Shown piece by piece: positions 5,645-9,003 of a stretch of DNA of 9,003 bases. The notes beneath the pieces are model-generated. The model was not told where the DNA came from and did no database searches. It saw only the letters and a list, made by a program, of their open reading frames with translations. Position numbers and translations under genes: made by a program. This DNA comes from Deinococcus sp. (GTDB taxonomy: Bacteria; Deinococcota; Deinococci; Deinococcales; Deinococcaceae): NCBI GenBank assembly GCA_018260375.1, contig JAGLBF010000099.1, forward strand, positions 1 to 9,003, in the 5' to 3' direction. How positions within the stretch are numbered: the first letter of the stretch is position 1; each line of letters starts with the position of its first letter.

Positions 5645-6480
5645 ACAGTAACTCCTTGCGGCGGCGCTTGCCAGACCTCAAAAACGGTAGTTGTGGTGCT
5701 GCCCATAGCCTCTACAGACTTTTGGTGGTCAAAGTTGGGCAGGCGGTCAAACAGGCCAAATAGGTGCTGGCAGTCGTCTAAGCCGCCGTCAATTAGGCCG
5801 CCGTCAATGACCCGCACGCCCCAAGTGCCTTCCAGCACAAAATAAAGGTCGGGGGCAAAGGGCCCGTCACTCGTGGTCAGGATGCGAACGGCCTGAAGGT
5901 GGTCAAGCGAGAGGGTTTCAGTTTGGCCCGTGGAATATGTGACGATAATACTGTTAGGCTGTACACTTAGATTCATTATAATGCGTTCTTCAGCTTTAAG
6001 AAGGGCACTTGTTAGATAGTAACGAACTATTTGACACAGCACTACGCCTACCATAGCCAACAGCAAGCTAAGCCCTGTTTTAGTGTTATGAACGAGCAGC
6101 CAAATACCAAAAGCTAGGCCGCACCACATTAACCCTCTCAGTACCCCATCGAGAACTTGCGCCCAGACCATTTGTTGCCATTTGCGTAGGTCAAGCTGTG
6201 GGGTTTGCCCCAGCCATACTTCTACATCGGTGGGAATGCGGGCAGTAGTGGTACTACCCCAAAAACCTTGACTTTGTGGGAGGGCGTACAGGGCTGCGTC
6301 TACTTGGATGCCTAGCCAACCAGTGGGCCGCTTGAACGACCACTGTTGCGCTGGCGTATGCAAAAGCCAGTGCTCCATCTCACCTTGCCATGTGACTCGT
6401 TCAATATCAGCCCAGTGCAGGCTTTGACCGTCTGCAAAGGTGAGGGCGTGCGGGGTGACCTGGCAGAGTTTAAGTGTCAT
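5641..6480 (-). CDS. Uncharacterised two-helix membrane protein in the DUF5682-VWA operon
   Basis: A 279-residue protein that I cannot assign to a family. Two membrane helices form a hairpin at about 109-131 and 135-156. The soluble parts on either side resemble each other: residues 12-50 (LTFADGQSLHWADIERVTW, then EHWLL) and 172-218 (IVTYSTGQTETLSLDHLQAV, then DLYFVLEG). Both have the alternating beta-strand look of a bacterial PH-like domain, so the protein may be a duplicated PH-like module split by a hairpin. The loop IDGGLIDGGL (225-234) comes from a 15-base duplication. It starts 22 bases after the DUF5682 stop with only a weak ribosome-binding site and overlaps the VWA gene by four bases, so it is firmly in the operon. 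Base composition is more AT-rich than in both partners. A role in tethering the complex to the membrane is inferred. Confidence 0.75.
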   Translation of the reverse strand: MTLKLCQVTPHALTFADGQSLHWADIERVTWQGEMEHWLLHTPAQQWSFKRPTGWLGIQVDAALYALPQSQGFWGSTTTARIPTDVEVWLGQTPQLDLRKWQQMVWAQVLDGVLRGLMWCGLAFGIWLLVHNTKTGLSLLLAMVGVVLCQIVRYYLTSALLKAEERIIMNLSVQPNSIIVTYSTGQTETLSLDHLQAVRILTTSDGPFAPDLYFVLEGTWGVRVIDGGLIDGGLDDCQHLFGLFDRLPNFDHQKSVEAMGSTTTTVFEVWQAPPQGVTV

Positions 6481-6502
6481 AAAAGTTGAGTGTCTGCCTT
6501 GT

Positions 6503-8752
6503 TCACTCCCTCACCCCTAGCATCCGCAGCCCTACCGCTACCGCCAGCATTCCCAGGTCGTCATCTACCGCTGCGCCTACTACTTCGCGCTGTAGGCCGC
6601 GCAAATCTTCACCCAGGCGGCGGCGCTCGGGGGGTTCTATGCGCGAGAGCGAACGCCGCAGCGCAGGCAGAACCGCGTCAAACTGTTCGGGGTCTAGGCT
6701 GACCACCCAGCCGTCCAGCAGGCCCAGTGCGCCCGCGTCGTGGAGCAGGGTTTGCCCGCCTTCGCCCAGAAAGCCGTCTAGCCACGCCGCCACCGTCAGC
6801 ACGTCCTCACCTGGGGCCAAAGCCGCGCCCAGCCGCACGCGCACGGCTTCTTCGTCCAGCAGTGCACGGTCACGCAACCGGGCCACCGCGTCGCCGCGCA
6901 GCAGTGGCGAGGTGCCGTCCGTGTCAAGGGCGTGCAGGGCCAGCACCCACTCGGCGGAGGCTTCGGCATCGTCTAGCAACCGCACGGCGCTGTCGGCCGC
7001 CGCCACCAGTTTCTGCAAGTCCTGCGCGGCAGCCTCATTCAGCGCGTGGGCGGCGTTGGGTAGACCAGCGGCGGCACGGGCGGTGATGGTGCGGAACACC
7101 GGGCGCGGGTCATCGCCCTCACGGCTGCGAACGTCGCCGTAGCGGGCCAGCCTTGCCAGCGGGGGCAGCGCCTCTAGCAGTGCGGCGGTGTCGGCACTCG
7201 CGGCGCGTTCGTCTAGCCGCTGCAGTGCAAAGCGGGTGGCGCCGGGTAGTCCCGACAGGCGGGCTACCTCCAGCAGCTTGGCCAGCTCGCCCAGTTCGGC
7301 GGCGCGGGCGCGGGACACGGCGGCGCTGTTGGCAGCCCTTACAAGCGTGTTGCCGTAACGACTGGCCTCAATCAGGCGCACCGCGTACTCGGGTTCCCAG
7401 CGCAGCGTCCAGGCTTCTTTAAAAGTTCCAGTGCCGCTCGCATCACTTGCGCGTGCCCAGGGGATGCCCAGCAGGTTGAGGCGGTGAAAGAGCTGCGACT
7501 TTTGCAGGCCCGCATCTTCGCGCAGGTCCAGTGTGATCTCACGGGTCACGGCTTCTTGCTTCAGCCGCAGAGTCTTGAGGATCGCCGCGAGGTCTTGTGC
7601 CAGCGGCACGGCGGGAACTTCGGCGGGGACGCTGCCCAGGAGCTCGCCCACAAAAAGCTGCTCAGACAATAGGCGCAAGGGCGTGTCACTGTCCCAGGCA
7701 AACACCGCCTGAGTGGCGTCGGTAAGTTCGTCCAGCCCCGCCAGACTGCGCCCCCGCAGCGCCGCTAGTGCTTCGGCCAGACGGGTCGCGTCAATGACCT
7801 GTGCGCTAGAGGCGTCTAGCCCCTTTTCCCGCAGCAGCCGGGCCGAACGGGTCAGCCAGCTTTCGGAAACGTGTGCGGGCGTGGCGAACAGGTGTGCGTA
7901 CCACCCCGGCGAGGTGATGCCCGCGCCGTAGCCGCTCGCCTGCGTGAGCCGCCCGTGTGTCCAGGGCGTGACGGTGAGGTTGGTTTTGACTTTGGGCAGA
8001 CCCTTAAGCTGCGCCCCGTCGTTCTTTTTCTCGCGTTCCAGCACTTCGGGCGTGAGCGCGGGGGCGTGCCATGCGCCGCAGACTACCGTTACGTCGCCCT
8101 TTTTGAGAGCGGCGCGGATAATCTCGCGCATCTGGGCCTCGCGGATGAGGTCGCGACCGGAAGTGAAGCCGTCATTCTCCTCACGAACGGCGGCCATGAC
8201 CTCATTGACCGCCTCAAAAATGTCCTCGCCGTGGGACTCCACCAGCGCGTCCCACCAGCGTTCAAAGTCGCTATAGCCCGCTGCCTGAGCCAGCAGCGCG
8301 AGTGGGTCAGCACGGACGGACTGGGCGTCTTCGGCCTGATCTTTTTCGGCATTATTTTCTTTGGTGTGGTCGGGCGGTTCTGTTCCGGTTTCAGTTGGTT
8401 CGGGGGCGGCTTCCTGCTGCGCCAGCGTCACGGCGGCGGGCAAATCCATAAAGCCCACGGGCACGCCCTGTTGCAGCGCCCAGCGAATTGCCACCCATTC
8501 GGGCGAAAACTCCGCCAGCGGGTAAAACACTGAATGTTCGGGCTGGCCCTGCACATACGCCAGTACCGCGACGGGCGGCACGGTGCCTTGGTGCGCCAGA
8601 AAGGGGATGAGTGGGTCAGCATCGGGCGGGCCTTCCACCAGCAACGTGGTGGGCCGCAGCGTGTCCAGCGCTGCCAGCACGCTGCGGGCGCTGCCTGGGC
8701 CGTGGTGACGAATGGGGAGGATATGGAGTTGAGAAGGCAAAATAGACCTCAT
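6503..8752 (-). CDS. DUF5682 family protein, YehM-like
   Basis: A 749-residue protein close to E. coli YehM (about 759). Family landmarks in the N-terminal region are IRHHGPGSARS (14-24), LLVEGPPDAD (37-46), FYPLAEFSPEW (76-86), FMDLP (101-105), REAQMREII (204-212), VVCGAWHAPAL (223-233) and TPWTHGRLTQASGYGAGI (262-279). The C-terminal half is helical, with W657-LDGFLGE and LPALRRS near 695. The REAxM followed by GAWH resembles the TraB/TIKI superfamily, a possible metal-dependent hydrolase, but this is my inference. An acidic, low-complexity segment (115-150) looks lineage-specific. No ribosome-binding site precedes the ATG; TTG at codon 5 has gagg six bases upstream and is an alternative, or the mRNA is leaderless. 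It is the first gene of the minus-strand operon seen here. Confidence 0.88.
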   Translation of the reverse strand: MRSILPSQLHILPIRHHGPGSARSVLAALDTLRPTTLLVEGPPDADPLIPFLAHQGTVPPVAVLAYVQGQPEHSVFYPLAEFSPEWVAIRWALQQGVPVGFMDLPAAVTLAQQEAAPEPTETGTEPPDHTKENNAEKDQAEDAQSVRADPLALLAQAAGYSDFERWWDALVESHGEDIFEAVNEVMAAVREENDGFTSGRDLIREAQMREIIRAALKKGDVTVVCGAWHAPALTPEVLEREKKNDGAQLKGLPKVKTNLTVTPWTHGRLTQASGYGAGITSPGWYAHLFATPAHVSESWLTRSARLLREKGLDASSAQVIDATRLAEALAALRGRSLAGLDELTDATQAVFAWDSDTPLRLLSEQLFVGELLGSVPAEVPAVPLAQDLAAILKTLRLKQEAVTREITLDLREDAGLQKSQLFHRLNLLGIPWARASDASGTGTFKEAWTLRWEPEYAVRLIEASRYGNTLVRAANSAAVSRARAAELGELAKLLEVARLSGLPGATRFALQRLDERAASADTAALLEALPPLARLARYGDVRSREGDDPRPVFRTITARAAAGLPNAAHALNEAAAQDLQKLVAAADSAVRLLDDAEASAEWVLALHALDTDGTSPLLRGDAVARLRDRALLDEEAVRVRLGAALAPGEDVLTVAAWLDGFLGEGGQTLLHDAGALGLLDGWVVSLDPEQFDAVLPALRRSLSRIEPPERRRLGEDLRGLQREVVGAAVDDDLGMLAVAVGLRMLGVRE

Positions 8753-8771
8753 TTGAGTGCAAGAATCAGGC

Positions 8772-9003
8772 GTGACCGATGAAAAGACAGAGCGTTTAGA
8801 ACGGGAACGAGTGACAAGTGAGGAAATTAGTGAGCACCTTAACCGTGTTTATGGGCCGGTGGGAGGCGAAGACCGAGAAACCAGGAAGTTTCGGAAGGAA
8901 GCGGCGCGGCGGGCGTTCGAGCGTCCAGAGTGGAGCATGAGTTACAACTCTCACTTACCCCATTCATACGGACTGCCGCTCCATTCCACCACAGTCGGAA
9001 AAG
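8772..9003 (+). CDS. Small charged ORF, partial, running off the window
   Basis: An open frame of 77 codons with no stop before the window ends. With GTG 8772 it begins VTDEKTERLERERVTSEE and is rich in Glu and Arg, predicted helical, through residue 58. An in-frame GTG at 8757 is possible, and a stop at 8754 closes the frame upstream. The preceding tcagg is a poor ribosome-binding site. The last 13 codons are read from the dispersed repeat (SYGLPLHSTTVGK), so the true end may have been replaced by repeat insertion. It diverges from the DUF5682 gene with 5' ends only about 20 bases apart. I recognise no family. Codon choice up to 8935 looks coding, which is the main support. Confidence 0.35.
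   Translation, partial: MTDEKTERLERERVTSEEISEHLNRVYGPVGGEDRETRKFRKEAARRAFERPEWSMSYNSHLPHSYGLPLHSTTVGK
8966..9003. repeat. Intergenic repeat copy 2 (atacggactgc type), cut by window edge
   Basis: Begins atacggactgccgctccatt and ends ggaaaag at the window edge. It matches 30 of 37 aligned positions of copy 1 (2369-2405) with one single-base gap. The element probably continues outside the window, so its far end and any hairpin partner are not visible. Confidence 0.6.

Noticed and set aside
5975..5982. attataat inside the membrane-protein gene as an internal -10 box
   Set aside because: It reads as TATAAT on both strands but neither strand has an acceptable -35 at 16-18 bases, and it lies in an AT-rich coding stretch.
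7871..8533. Plus-strand 220-codon frame opposite DUF5682
   Set aside because: It is opposite the well-conserved N-terminal region of DUF5682, and its sequence is the complement of that coding pattern.
1..9003. tRNA, rRNA, CRISPR array, toxin-antitoxin pair or complete insertion sequence
   Set aside because: I looked for cloverleaf arms, regular spaced repeats, transposase motifs and terminal inverted repeats with duplications, and found none.

Overview
The window looks like chromosomal DNA from a Deinococcus-type bacterium. This rests on the gene set (a BON-LysM protein, MarR with DoxX, a sorbosone-dehydrogenase-like secreted protein), GC-rich coding with AT-richer intergenic DNA, and short intergenic repeats beginning atacggactgc that resemble the small noncoding repeats I remember from Deinococcus. 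The genus is an inference from memory; no rRNA or marker gene is present to prove it. Layout, left half: positions 1-253 hold a short inverted repeat and leader DNA. A cytoplasmic-type protein with two BON domains and a C-terminal LysM (254-1009) follows and ends in a hairpin terminator. A 376-base gene-free stretch then carries further inverted repeats and a near-consensus promoter (TTGACA, 17 bases, TAATAT). That promoter drives a MarR-family repressor (1386-1841) and probably the four-helix DoxX membrane protein just behind it (1926-2369); a 12-base perfect palindrome overlaps the marR stop codon. DoxX converges on a secreted PQQ-sorbosone-dehydrogenase-like beta-propeller protein on the minus strand (2461-3528), with a repeat-derived hairpin between them. 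Layout, right half: an unrecognised plus-strand protein with a likely C-terminal winged helix (3749-4405) ends exactly where a minus-strand operon ends. Read 5' to 3', that operon is a DUF5682 protein (8752-6503), an uncharacterised two-helix membrane protein (6480-5641) and a von Willebrand factor A protein with an intact MIDAS metal site (5644-4406). The last two overlap by four bases. DUF5682 plus VWA corresponds to E. coli YehM and YehP, part of the yehL-yehM-yehP-yehQ group in which a MoxR-type AAA+ ATPase and a SWIM zinc-finger protein are the other members. Neither of those two is inside this window. The embedded membrane protein is the least expected element of the module. Beyond the operon a small charged ORF starts divergently at about 8772 and runs off the window edge through another copy of the atacggactgc repeat. 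The DUF5682/membrane/VWA operon is the most interesting part of the window: it belongs to a known but functionally obscure family of MoxR-VWA systems, here with an unusual membrane partner.
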